DNA of 64,000 nucleotides from Paractinoplanes polyasparticus (GTDB lineage: Bacteria; Actinomycetota; Actinomycetes; Mycobacteriales; Micromonosporaceae): contig NZ_JAHWFK010000020.1 in the NCBI RefSeq assembly GCF_019710575.1, forward strand, positions 124,001 through 188,000, written 5' to 3'. This document shows positions 30,804 through 38,676 of the stretch, one piece after another. The notes under the pieces are model-generated. The model was given only the letters and a program-made list of their open reading frames with translations, did not search any database and had not been told where the DNA came from. The first letter of the stretch is position 1, and each line of letters opens with the position of its first letter. Position numbers and translations under genes: made by a program.

Positions 30804-31849
30804 TGGTCGAGGAAGGTGCCCTTGAACTGAGCGGTCTCCGCGGCCCCGAACATGCCGAACTCGGGGGCGTACCCGGCGCCCCCGGCCGGGCCCAGAGTGA
30901 GAATCATCCCGTCCGGGAACGGCTCGTACGCGGTGAGCGGCCCGCCCCCGATCAGGGCCCGGATGTTGGCCGCTACCACCTCGGCCTGGGCGTCGGCGGC
31001 GCGGCCGGTCTTCAGCTCCGGGGTGCCGTTCAGATCGCCGACCGCGAAGACCCGCTCGTGTCCGGTCACCCGGAGGTGCTCGGTGACCGCCAGCCGGCCG
31101 TCGGGCCGTCGGGCCGCGGCCAGCTCGGCGCCGAGGTAGGAGCTCGGCACCTCGCTGCCGTAGCAGGGGAACCACAGGTCGGCTGCGAGCACCTCGCCGT
31201 CGCCAGTCGTCACCGTGAACGGGCGCACCGTCCCGGCCGGGATGCCGGGCGGGGTGTCGAGCTTGGTGCCGAGCAGGACCCGTACGCCGAGCTCGTCCAA
31301 CTGCCGGGCCAGCTCGGAGCGGAGCTCGTCGGGGAACCGGCCGCCGAGCAGCTCGGGCGCCGGGTCGACGACGGTCACCGGCCGGCCCGGCCAGGCGGCC
31401 GCGATCTCCCCGGCGAACTCGAGGCCGATCGCCCCGGCCCCGAGCAGCAGCACACTGGAGGCACGGGCGAGCGAGTCGTGCAGATCGAGGAGCCGCTGAG
31501 CCGCCGCGTTGCGGTCGGCGCCCTCGGTGCGGCTCGGGAACGGGCCGGTCGAGCCGGTGGCGAGCACGACGTAGTCGGCCTCCAGCCGCGGGCCGGAAGC
31601 CAGCTCGACCGATTCGGGCCCGACCCGCACGGCGGTGTCGCGGATCACCCGTCCGTGGGTCAGCAGACCGTCGTACGGAATGAAGATCTTCTCGATCCAG
31701 GCCGGGTCGGCCACCGCCCGCAGCTGGGCGACGTGGTGCACGAACGCTTCCTTCGGCTCCACCAGCGTCACATCGGCGATGTCATCCAGGGCGCGGGCGA
31801 CCACGACGCCGCCGTAGCCGCCGCCCACCACCACTACTTTTGTCGTCAT
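30779..31849 (-). CDS. FAD-dependent NAD(P)H oxidoreductase (AIF/NDH-2-like)
   Basis: 356 aa. The FAD-binding GxGxxG is VVVVGGGYGGVVVARAL at the N-terminus and the NAD(P)-binding site is VLLLGAGAIGLEFAGEIA mid-protein. ATGSTGPFPS and ERVFAVGDLNGTPELK follow the pyridine nucleotide-disulfide oxidoreductase pattern. It lacks redox-active cysteines, as in type II NADH dehydrogenases and AIFM2/FSP1-like quinone reductases. It probably passes electrons from NAD(P)H to a quinone-like acceptor. It is divergent from the XRE-family regulator 100 bases away. Confidence 0.86.
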   Translation of the reverse strand: MTTKVVVVGGGYGGVVVARALDDIADVTLVEPKEAFVHHVAQLRAVADPAWIEKIFIPYDGLLTHGRVIRDTAVRVGPESVELASGPRLEADYVVLATGSTGPFPSRTEGADRNAAAQRLLDLHDSLARASSVLLLGAGAIGLEFAGEIAAAWPGRPVTVVDPAPELLGGRFPDELRSELARQLDELGVRVLLGTKLDTPPGIPAGTVRPFTVTTGDGEVLAADLWFPCYGSEVPSSYLGAELAAARRPDGRLAVTEHLRVTGHERVFAVGDLNGTPELKTGRAADAQAEVVAANIRALIGGGPLTAYEPFPDGMILTLGPAGGAGYAPEFGMFGAAETAQFKGTFLDHYRAKLGA

Positions 31850-31949
31850 GCCCCGACCCTGCGGCGGCCGGCGGCTCGCAGGGAGACCGTGCTCAGGGTG
31901 GTAGCGGCGGGGACACCTTGGCCGCCCGGAACGTCGTTACAGTCGATCC

Positions 31950-32783
31950 GTGGGCGACAACGAGCTGGGCACTTTCCTGCGGACGCGCCGGGGCGAGGTG
32001 ACGCCGGCCGAGGTCGGGCTGCCACCGGGCACCCGGCGGCGCACCCCGGGCCTGCGCCGCGCCGAGGTGGCCATGCTGGCCGGGGTCAGCGTGGAATACC
32101 TGATCCGCCTCGAGCAGGGCCGCGATCGGCACCCGTCGGCGCAGGTGCTGGCCGCCCTGGCCGGCCCGCTGCGACTCACCGCGGCCGAGCGCGCCCACCT
32201 GCACCGGCTCACCAAGAATTCCGGCACGAGCTGCGTGGGCCTCGCCCAGGAACCGGTGCGAACCGTGCGCCCGGGGCTTCAGGCGGTGCTCGACAACCTG
32301 GAGCCGGCGGCTGCGATGGTGGTCAACCAGGTCGGTGACGTGCTGGCCTGGACGACCGGCTTCCGCCGCCTGGCCGGCCCGATCGGGTTGCTCGACGGCG
32401 AGGCGCCGAACCTCAACCGGTACGTCTTTGCCGACCCACGCTCCCGGGCGGCCTACCCGGACTGGGCCCACGTGGCCGATCAACAGGTCGCGGCCCTCAA
32501 AGACGGCCCGCCCCGGCCCGATTTCGCCGACGAGCTGACCGCCCTGGCCGGGACGGAGTTCACGGAGCGGGCCGAGCGGGTGCCCGGCCTGCCCCGGGCT
32601 CACGGCGTGCTGCGCCTGGAACATCCCGGCGCCGGATCGTTGCGGATGACCTACGAGATCCTGGCGGTGCCCGGCGACACCGGGCTGCGACTGGTGATCC
32701 AGCTGCCGGCCGACGAGGCCACCGCCGGGGCGCTGCGGGCGATCGCGCGGCTGAGGTTGGTCGCCTCCGGGCCGGGTGGGTGA
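31950..32783 (+). CDS. XRE-family regulator with MmyB-like ligand domain
   Basis: 277 aa with a GTG start. The N-terminal helix-turn-helix (LGTFLRTRRGEVTPAEVGLP...GLRRAEVAMLAGVSVEYLIRLEQGR) is the actinobacterial MmyB type. The C-terminal domain (VLDNLEPAAAMVVNQVGDVLAWTTGFRRL) is the PAS-like MmyB domain thought to bind a small ligand. It is divergent from the FAD oxidoreductase, which such regulators often control; that target is inference. A bidirectional terminator follows. Confidence 0.88.
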   Translation: MGDNELGTFLRTRRGEVTPAEVGLPPGTRRRTPGLRRAEVAMLAGVSVEYLIRLEQGRDRHPSAQVLAALAGPLRLTAAERAHLHRLTKNSGTSCVGLAQEPVRTVRPGLQAVLDNLEPAAAMVVNQVGDVLAWTTGFRRLAGPIGLLDGEAPNLNRYVFADPRSRAAYPDWAHVADQQVAALKDGPPRPDFADELTALAGTEFTERAERVPGLPRAHGVLRLEHPGAGSLRMTYEILAVPGDTGLRLVIQLPADEATAGALRAIARLRLVASGPGG

Positions 32784-32789
32784 CCACTG

Positions 32790-32826
32790 AAAAGGGCGCT
32801 GCCGGTCAACGGCAGCGCCCTTTTTT
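32790..32826. terminator. bidirectional Rho-independent terminator
   Basis: A perfect 15-bp stem, 32790-32804 with 32810-32824, around GTCAA, with A-tract and T-tract built into the stem ends. It sits between the convergent MmyB-like regulator and DEAD-box helicase genes and serves both. Confidence 0.92.
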
Positions 32827-32841
32827 CAGCTCAGAAGCGTG

Positions 32842-34335
32842 TCATCGGCCCGAACGGCTGCCGCCCACGCGGGTGCCCGACGAGAAGGCAGCGGCGCCGC
32901 CACTGCGGGACTGCGTCGTGTGCACCGGCGTCGAACCCGTGCGCGCCTGACCCGAGCGCCCCTGGCCCGTGCGTGCCTGGCCCGTGCGCGCCTGGCCCGA
33001 GCGGGGCTGGCCCGATCCGCCGCGACGGCGTCCGCCGCCGGTGTTCTGCTCCGGCACGGCCGCCTCGGCCGGCCGGGCCGGACCACGGCCGCGGCCCGTC
33101 CGGCGGGCGGCTCCGGTGCGCGGCGCGCCGCCGGCGGTGGCCACCGGGGCGGGCGCGGCCGTCGGCGCGACGAATGTGCGTTCGCCCGGGGCCAGCTCGG
33201 CCAGCAGCGGGTCGCCGGGGCGGGTGCGGCTGGTCTTGGGCCGGACGCCGGCCTTGCGGGTGAGGTCACGCACCTCGGACTGCTGGTCGTCGGTCATCAG
33301 CGTGATCACCGTGCCCGCCGCGCCGGCCCGGGCCGTACGGCCGGAGCGGTGCAGGTAGGCCTTGTGCTCGACCGGCGGGTCGGCGTGGATGACCAGGGCG
33401 ACGTCGTCGACGTGGATGCCGCGGGCCGCGATGTCGGTCGCCACCAGGGTGCCGGCGGTGCCCTCGGAGAACGCCGCCATGTTGCGGTTGCGCGCGTTCT
33501 GGGCGAGGTTGCCGTGCAGCTCGACCGCGGGCACCCCGGCCTGGACCAGCTGCCGGGTCAGCACCTTGGCCCGTCGCTTGGTGCGGGTGAAGACGACCGA
33601 GCGGCCCGGGGCCGACAGCAGATCGACCAGCACCGGGAAGCGGTCGTCGCCGCGGACGTGCAGGACGTGGTGCGACATCTCGATCGGGGCCTCGGTGGCC
33701 GAGTCGACCGAGTGCGTGACCGGCTTGTGCAGGAACCGCTTGACCAGCACGTCGACGCCGTTGTCGAGGGTCGCCGAGAACAGCATCCGCTGGCCCTCGC
33801 GCGGGGTCTGGTCCATCAGCCGGCGGACCACCGGCAGGAAGCCGAGGTCGGCCATGTGGTCGGCCTCGTCGAGCACGGTGATCTCGATGGCGTCGAGCGA
33901 GGCGTGCCCGTTGCGCAGGTGGTCGTCGAGCCGGCCGGGGCAGGCGACGAGCACGTCGACGCCGGCCTTGAGGCCCTTGATCTGCGGGTTGGCGCCGACA
34001 CCGCCGAAGACGGTGAGGGTGCGCAGGCCGAGCTTGGCCGCCAGGGGCGCCAGCGTGGCGTCGATCTGGGTGGCCAGCTCGCGGGTCGGCGCCAGGATCA
34101 GCGCGCGCGGGCGGCCCGGGCGGCGCGGCGACTTCGAGGCGGCCAGGCGGGCCAGTACGGGCAGCGCGAACGCGTACGTCTTGCCGGAGCCGGTGCGGCC
34201 CCGGCCGAGCACGTCCCGGCCGGCCAGCGAGTCGGGCAGCGTGGCGGCCTGGATGGGGAACGGGGTGGTGATGCCGAGTTCGGCGAGGGCCGTGGACAGC
34301 ACGGCGGGCACGCCGAAATCGGTGAAGGTGGTCAT
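32842..34335 (-). CDS. DEAD-box RNA helicase with RGG-like repeat tail
   Basis: 497 aa. Motifs appear in order: Q-motif (FPIQAATLP), I (GRGRTGSGKT), Ia (PTRELATQI), II (VLDEADHM), III (FSATL), and the second RecA domain with ATDIAARGIHVDDV and HRSGRTARAG. The C-terminal ~130 residues are an Arg/Gly/Ser/Thr/Gln-rich disordered RNA-binding tail built on a 15-bp repeat. It unwinds RNA duplexes, most likely in ribosome assembly or cold adaptation. The ~290-base gap ahead of the gene, partly a possible leader, contains several hairpins. Confidence 0.93.
   Translation of the reverse strand: MTTFTDFGVPAVLSTALAELGITTPFPIQAATLPDSLAGRDVLGRGRTGSGKTYAFALPVLARLAASKSPRRPGRPRALILAPTRELATQIDATLAPLAAKLGLRTLTVFGGVGANPQIKGLKAGVDVLVACPGRLDDHLRNGHASLDAIEITVLDEADHMADLGFLPVVRRLMDQTPREGQRMLFSATLDNGVDVLVKRFLHKPVTHSVDSATEAPIEMSHHVLHVRGDDRFPVLVDLLSAPGRSVVFTRTKRRAKVLTRQLVQAGVPAVELHGNLAQNARNRNMAAFSEGTAGTLVATDIAARGIHVDDVALVIHADPPVEHKAYLHRSGRTARAGAAGTVITLMTDDQQSEVRDLTRKAGVRPKTSRTRPGDPLLAELAPGERTFVAPTAAPAPVATAGGAPRTGAARRTGRGRGPARPAEAAVPEQNTGGGRRRGGSGQPRSGQARTGQARTGQGRSGQARTGSTPVHTTQSRSGGAAAFSSGTRVGGSRSGR
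32939..33013 (-). repeat. 15-bp tandem repeat, 5 copies, in frame
   Basis: Five contiguous 15-base units encode (S/T)-G-Q-(A/G/P)-R in the helicase tail. They vary mainly at positions 1 and 5-8, so the protein repeat is degenerate. Confidence 0.85.
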
Positions 34336-34629
34336 GTAGCGGGAACTCCCAAAGTATCGAAAGGGTCGTCCTGCCCGGCGCAGACTTTGTTCTCAGTCGC
34401 GGCGCGTGGTGGTCGATCCGAAGGACCGTCTTAGGCCGGTCCGGCAGGCGGCCCGAGGCAAGACTGGGCGGGCCGCGTGATCAAGCATACCTGGTCTTGG
34501 CCGGCGTCGATGCCGGGCAGCAAAGCAACCGTTCTGCACCCCCACGAGACCCATTTCGCACTTTATCGGGATCACCTTTCTCCTCAGTGCCGGAAACCCC
34601 CCTCCGGCAGGTACGCGAGGAGACCCCCC
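34336..34629. other. 294-bp divergent intergenic region with several hairpins
   Basis: It separates the helicase from the first sigma gene. Visible structures are GGACCG/CGGTCC (34424-34443), GCGGCCCG/CGGGCCGC (34448-34476), CCGGC/GCCGG near 34501-34516, and TGCCGGA/TCCGGCA (34588-34609). The last lies just before the sigma gene ribosome site (GAGGAG, about 34617-34622). I see no gene here and no riboswitch class I can defend. Confidence 0.5.
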
Positions 34630-35469
34630 ATGAGCGCTGCCGACCGCCGGCGGGAGGACGTCGTCCAGGCACACATGCCGCTCGTCGGACATCTGGTCCG
34701 CGAGATGCTGACGCGGGTCCCGGCCCACGTCAACCGGGACGACCTGCTCTCCGCCGGGTACGCCGCACTGGTACACGCCGCCCGCGGCTACGACGACGCG
34801 CGGGGCGTGCCGTTCGCCCGGTTCGCCGCGGCCCGGGTACGCGGCGCGCTGCTCGACGAGCTGCGCGGCCTGGACTGGGCCAGCCGTTCGGTGCGCCAGC
34901 GGGCCCGCCGCACCGACACCGCCCGTCAGCAGCTGATCGCCGAGCTGGGCCGCATGCCCACGGTTCGCGAGGTGGCCGACCGGCTCGGCTGCTCCGTCGA
35001 GGACATCGAGCACGCCGACGACGACGTCCAGCGGGCCGTGGTGTTCAGCCTGCAGGGCTTCGCGACGGTCGGCGCCGACGACATGGTGACCGAGCCCAGC
35101 GCCGGCCCGGAGGAGCTGCTGATCCGGCGCGAGCGGGTCGGTTACCTGCGGGACGCGATCGACGCGCTGCCCGAGCGGCTGCGCGCGGTGGTGCAGGGCT
35201 ACTTCTTCGAGGAGCGGCCGATGGCCCGCATCGCCGAGGAGCTCGGGGTCACCGAGTCACGCGTGTCACAGTTGCGCGCCGAGGCGCTGACGCTGCTCCG
35301 CGACGGCCTCAACACACACCTCGACCCCGCGCTGGCCGCGCAGAACCGGGTCAAGGAGGGCTGTGTGGCCCGCCGTCGCGCCGCCTACTACGACCAGATC
35401 GGCAACCGGGGGACGCTGTCGTCCCGGCTCGCCCGGACCGGCCCGGACGGCCTGACCGTCGCCGCCTGA
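34630..35469 (+). CDS. WhiG/FliA-type RNA polymerase sigma factor (copy 1)
   Basis: 279 aa with a GAGGAG ribosome site. Region 2 (HMPLVGHLVREMLTRVPAHVNRDDLLSAGYAALVHAARGYD...FARFAAARVRGALLDELRGLDWASRSVRQ) and region 4 (RLRAVVQGYFFEERPMARIAEELGVTESRVSQLRAEALTLL) are intact. This is the sigma-28-like group that includes WhiG (sporulation) and FliA (flagella). A close paralogue lies at 38677-39594. Both share a C-terminal VARRRA-YY motif that I have not seen described. No anti-sigma gene is adjacent. Confidence 0.92.
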   Translation: MSAADRRREDVVQAHMPLVGHLVREMLTRVPAHVNRDDLLSAGYAALVHAARGYDDARGVPFARFAAARVRGALLDELRGLDWASRSVRQRARRTDTARQQLIAELGRMPTVREVADRLGCSVEDIEHADDDVQRAVVFSLQGFATVGADDMVTEPSAGPEELLIRRERVGYLRDAIDALPERLRAVVQGYFFEERPMARIAEELGVTESRVSQLRAEALTLLRDGLNTHLDPALAAQNRVKEGCVARRRAAYYDQIGNRGTLSSRLARTGPDGLTVAA

Positions 35470-35486
35470 GTTTCACCACGTAGTGA

Positions 35487-35517
35487 GGGTGCCCGTCGCG
35501 GTTCGCGGCGGGCACCC
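35487..35517. terminator. hairpin terminator between convergent genes
   Basis: 35487-35499 pairs with 35505-35517 (13 bp, one G-T position) around GGTTC. It lies between the sigma factor and lipoprotein genes. Confidence 0.75.
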
Positions 35518-35533
35518 ACGTGTTTCCGGGGGA

Positions 35534-36049
35534 CTACTGGTTGGCGCAGGTGCCGGCCTTCTTCTGGGCCGCGATCGCCTTGGCCGCGCCCTGCTTGTAG
35601 AGGGCCAGGCCCTCCTTGGCGGGCTCCAGCTTCCAGGCGTCGCCCTCGTAGACCATCGTGTACGACTGCGCCGCCACCAACTGCTTGGCGATGACCACGG
35701 CCCGGTCGGCGCCCTCCATGCGGGCGCTGGTGAGCTGGATCGCCAGGCCCTTGCGGGAGCAGGCCTGGTTGAGCTTGACGTAGTCGTCCTTGGTGATTGC
35801 GGCCTTGCCCGCGGCCGTGTACATGTCCCAGGCGCCGGCGAAGTCGCCACCGGCGAAGCGGTCGAAGACGGTCTGCGCGGCCGACTTGGCGGCTTCGATG
35901 TTCTTGGGCTGAGGGCCGCCCGCGGCCGCCTGGGCCGCGTTGCCGGCCGGCGCCTCGTCGTCGCCGGTGCACGCCGAGGAGAAGGCGAGGGTGGCGACGG
36001 CGATGAGGGACAGAGCGGCGAGGCGGCGGATCGGGTGGTTGTCGGTCAT
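35534..36049 (-). CDS. putative lipoprotein of unknown function
   Basis: 171 aa. The signal peptide (RRLAALSLIAVATLAFSSACTGD) ends in a lipobox with Cys27, followed by a Glu/Ala/Pro linker. The mature domain (FDRFAGGDFAGAWDMYTAAGKAAITKDDYVKLNQAC...VYEGDAWKLEPA) has the small alpha+beta pattern of NTF2-like secreted proteins. C91 and C168 may pair. The function is unknown. A long inverted repeat lies upstream of its start. Confidence 0.78.
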   Translation of the reverse strand: MTDNHPIRRLAALSLIAVATLAFSSACTGDDEAPAGNAAQAAAGGPQPKNIEAAKSAAQTVFDRFAGGDFAGAWDMYTAAGKAAITKDDYVKLNQACSRKGLAIQLTSARMEGADRAVVIAKQLVAAQSYTMVYEGDAWKLEPAKEGLALYKQGAAKAIAAQKKAGTCANQ

Positions 36050-36082
36050 GACCGGGTTAATGGGGATCGGCGGTCGTGCGTA

Positions 36083-36133
36083 ACGGCTCGCCGGGAAACC
36101 TGACTGATAGGCGACAGTTTTCCGGCGAGCCGT
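36083..36133. repeat. 17-bp inverted repeat with 17-base loop
   Basis: ACGGCTCGCCGGGAAAC (36083-36099) pairs with 36117-36133, with 16 of 17 positions complementary. It lies 34 bases upstream of the lipoprotein start and about 200 bases before helD. It could be a transcript hairpin or a large operator. Confidence 0.8.
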
Positions 36134-36275
36134 AACCTGTGTCTCCCGCTTTTGTCATGACCGGCCCCGGAGTTGCCGCCGCCGCGACCGGCGCCGGCGT
36201 CCTCCACTGCCACGAACAAACTCCGCGGGTGGGGATACGGGGATCGATGCGCTAATCTAAGCGTTTCCCGAGCAC

Positions 36276-36300
36276 AAAAAAGACGCTCATAAAGAGCGTC
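36276..36300 (-). terminator. orphan Rho-independent terminator on the minus strand
   Basis: Reading leftward, GACGCTC-TTTAT-GAGCGTC is followed by six T residues (36281-36276). No leftward gene ends here: it lies between the divergent lipoprotein and helD genes. It implies a short leftward transcript starting in the helD 5' region, or an insulator. Confidence 0.6.
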
Positions 36301-36333
36301 AGGGCCCGAATTTTAACACAAAGGGGAGTGGCT

Positions 36334-38637
36334 TTGTCAAGCTCCGCCGCGGTGACGCGAGACGACGACCTCCGTGCCGAACAGGCGTACCTCACCACCC
36401 TCTACAAGCGGCTCGACAGCCTGCGTACGCAGGCCGACGACCGTCTCCGGGCGATTCTGCTCGAGGCCGGCGGCACCCCGCAGGGCCGTGCGCAACGTGA
36501 GGCAACTCGCAGTCATTACGCCGAACAACTGGCGCAGATGAATGCGGTCGAAAACGGTCTCTGTTTCGGCCGACTCGATTTCGCCGCCGATCAGCCGCGC
36601 TACATCGGACGCCTCGGACTGTCGGCCGAGGAACACGATCGTGATCCGCTTCTCGTCGACTGGCGGGCCCCGGCCGCGCGGGCGTTCTATCTGGCCACCG
36701 CGGTGTCGCCCGACGGCGTGACCCGGCGGCGCCACCTGCGCACCAAGGGGCGGGTGCTGACCGCCATCGACGACGAGGTGCTCGACATCGAGTCCGGCGC
36801 CGCCGGCCGCGAGGACGTGACCGGCGAGGCGGCCCTGCTGTCGGCGCTGACCGCGAACCGCACCGGCCGGATGCGCGACATCGTCGAGACCATCCAGGCC
36901 GAGCAGGACGAGGTGATCAGGGCCGGACTCAACGGCGTCATGGTCGTGCAGGGCGGCCCCGGCACCGGCAAGACAGCGGTCGCCCTGCATCGGGCGGCCT
37001 ACCTGCTCTATACGTACCGTGGGCAGCTGACCAAGCAGGGTGTGCTGATCCTCGGACCCAACCCGACGTTCCTGCGGTACATCTCACAGGTGCTGCCGTC
37101 GCTGGCCGAGACCGGGGTGCTGCTCGCGACGCTCGGCGACATGTTCCCCGGCGTACGGGCCCGAGCCGTCGAACCGGCCGCGACCGCCGCCCTCAAGGGC
37201 CGCACCGTGATGCTCGACGTGCTGGCCCGCGCGGTCGCCGACTGGCAGACCGTGCCCGCCGATTTCGTCGAGGTCGACCACGACGGCTACCCGCTGCGCA
37301 TCGAGCGGGCCGTGCTCGAGGACGCGCGGGCCGCCGCCCGCAGGCCCGGCCGCCCGCACAACGTGGCCCGGTCGATCTTCGTCACCGAGGCCATCCACGC
37401 GCTCTCCCTGCAGATCGCCGAGCGGATCGGGGCCGACCCCCTGGGTGGCGACAACCTGCTCTCCGAGGCCGACCTGGCCGAGACCCGGCGCGAGCTGCGC
37501 GAGGACATCGACGTCCAGCAGGCGCTGTTCGACTTCTGGCCGGTGCTGACGCCGCGCCGGGTGCTGCGCGAACTGCTCAGCGACCCCGACCGGCTCGAGT
37601 CGGCCGGCAGCGAGCTCACCGCCGACGAGCGGGCCCTGCTGCTGCGCGGGCCCGACGCCCGCTGGACGCCGGCCGACGTGCCGCTGCTCGACGAGCTGGC
37701 CGAACTGCTGGGCGTCGACGACACGCTCAAGGCCCGGCAGGTGGCCCAGGAGCGGCGCGAGGCCATCGAGTACGCGGAGGGTGTGCTCGAGATCGTCGAG
37801 GGCTCGCGCTCGCTCGACTTCGAGGACCAGGAGGAGGAGATCCTCTCGGCCACCGACGTCGTGGACGCGAGCGCGTTCGTCGAGCGGCACGAGGTGCTCG
37901 ACACGCGCACCGCCGCCGAGCGGGCGGCCGCCGACCGTACGTGGGTCTTCGGGCATGTGATCGTCGACGAGGCCCAGGAGCTCTCGCCGATGGCGTGGCG
38001 CCTGCTCATGCGGCGCTGCCCGAGCCGCTCGATGACGGTGGTGGGCGACGTCGCCCAGACCTCCGAGCTGGCCGGCACCACCACGTGGGAACAGGTCTTC
38101 GAGCCGTTCGTGGCCCAGCGCTGGAACCTGGTCGAACTGACCGTCAACTACCGCACCCCGGCCGAGGTGATGGCGGTGGCGGCCGACGTGCTGGCGGCCG
38201 TCGACCCGGCGCTGGAACCACCCCGCTCGGTCCGCACGGCCGGCGTCGACCCGTGGGCCCTGCGGGTGCCGGCCGTCGCGCTGCCGTCCGAGGTGATCGC
38301 GGCCGTACGCCTCGAGGCCGCTGAAGCCGGTGCGGGGCGCGTCGCCGTGATCGTCCCCGAGGCCCGCGAGGCCGAGCTCGGCCGCGCGCTGGTCGAGGCC
38401 GTCCCCGGCGCGGCCGTGGGGGAGCAGCCCGACCTGCTCAACCAGGTCGTCCTGCTGACCGTGCGGCAGGCCAAGGGCCTCGAGTTCGACGCCGTGATCG
38501 TGGTCGAGCCCGACGAGATCATCGCCGAGAGCCCGCGCGGCCTGTCCGACCTCTACGTCGCGGTCACCCGGGCCACCCGCCGGCTCGGCGTGCTGCACAC
38601 GGCCGATCTGCCCAAGGTGCTCAGCGCGCTCGCATGA
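36334..38637 (+). CDS. helD: HelD-type UvrD/Rep-like ATPase, RNA polymerase recycling factor
   Basis: 767 aa from a TTG whose AAGGGGAG ribosome site ends 5 bases upstream; a GTG at 36328 lies inside that site and is unlikely. The N-terminal coiled coil (DDDLRAEQAYLTTLYKRLDSLRTQADDRL) is the arm that enters the RNA polymerase secondary channel. Split RecA domains have Walker A GGPGTGKTAVALHRAAYLL, DEAQELSPMAWRLL, GDVAQ and a C-terminal VTRATRRL. HelD pulls stalled RNA polymerase off nucleic acid; some actinobacterial members (HelR) protect against rifamycins. It is flanked by two sigma factor genes. Confidence 0.88.
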   Translation: MSSSAAVTRDDDLRAEQAYLTTLYKRLDSLRTQADDRLRAILLEAGGTPQGRAQREATRSHYAEQLAQMNAVENGLCFGRLDFAADQPRYIGRLGLSAEEHDRDPLLVDWRAPAARAFYLATAVSPDGVTRRRHLRTKGRVLTAIDDEVLDIESGAAGREDVTGEAALLSALTANRTGRMRDIVETIQAEQDEVIRAGLNGVMVVQGGPGTGKTAVALHRAAYLLYTYRGQLTKQGVLILGPNPTFLRYISQVLPSLAETGVLLATLGDMFPGVRARAVEPAATAALKGRTVMLDVLARAVADWQTVPADFVEVDHDGYPLRIERAVLEDARAAARRPGRPHNVARSIFVTEAIHALSLQIAERIGADPLGGDNLLSEADLAETRRELREDIDVQQALFDFWPVLTPRRVLRELLSDPDRLESAGSELTADERALLLRGPDARWTPADVPLLDELAELLGVDDTLKARQVAQERREAIEYAEGVLEIVEGSRSLDFEDQEEEILSATDVVDASAFVERHEVLDTRTAAERAAADRTWVFGHVIVDEAQELSPMAWRLLMRRCPSRSMTVVGDVAQTSELAGTTTWEQVFEPFVAQRWNLVELTVNYRTPAEVMAVAADVLAAVDPALEPPRSVRTAGVDPWALRVPAVALPSEVIAAVRLEAAEAGAGRVAVIVPEAREAELGRALVEAVPGAAVGEQPDLLNQVVLLTVRQAKGLEFDAVIVVEPDEIIAESPRGLSDLYVAVTRATRRLGVLHTADLPKVLSALA

Positions 38638-38641
38638 AAAA

Positions 38642-38667
38642 GGGGGCTCGGCGAAAGCCGAGCCCCC
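38642..38667. terminator. bidirectional terminator with GAAA tetraloop
   Basis: A perfect 11-bp stem 38642-38652/38657-38667 closed by GAAA. On the minus strand it is followed by TTTTTC, so it clearly ends the sigma gene; it also blocks read-through from helD. Confidence 0.92.
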
Positions 38668-38676
38668 TGCGGTCAG

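Noticed and set aside
34500..34560. Resemblance to a c-di-GMP (GEMM) riboswitch (GCAGCAAAGC after a hairpin)
   Set aside because: The 5' conserved block and receptor-loop partner are missing, and spacing does not match.
36134..36333. Search for the rifamycin-associated element expected upstream of helR-type genes
   Set aside because: No GGGGCTTGC/GCAAGCCCC-type palindrome is present, so I keep the general HelD call.
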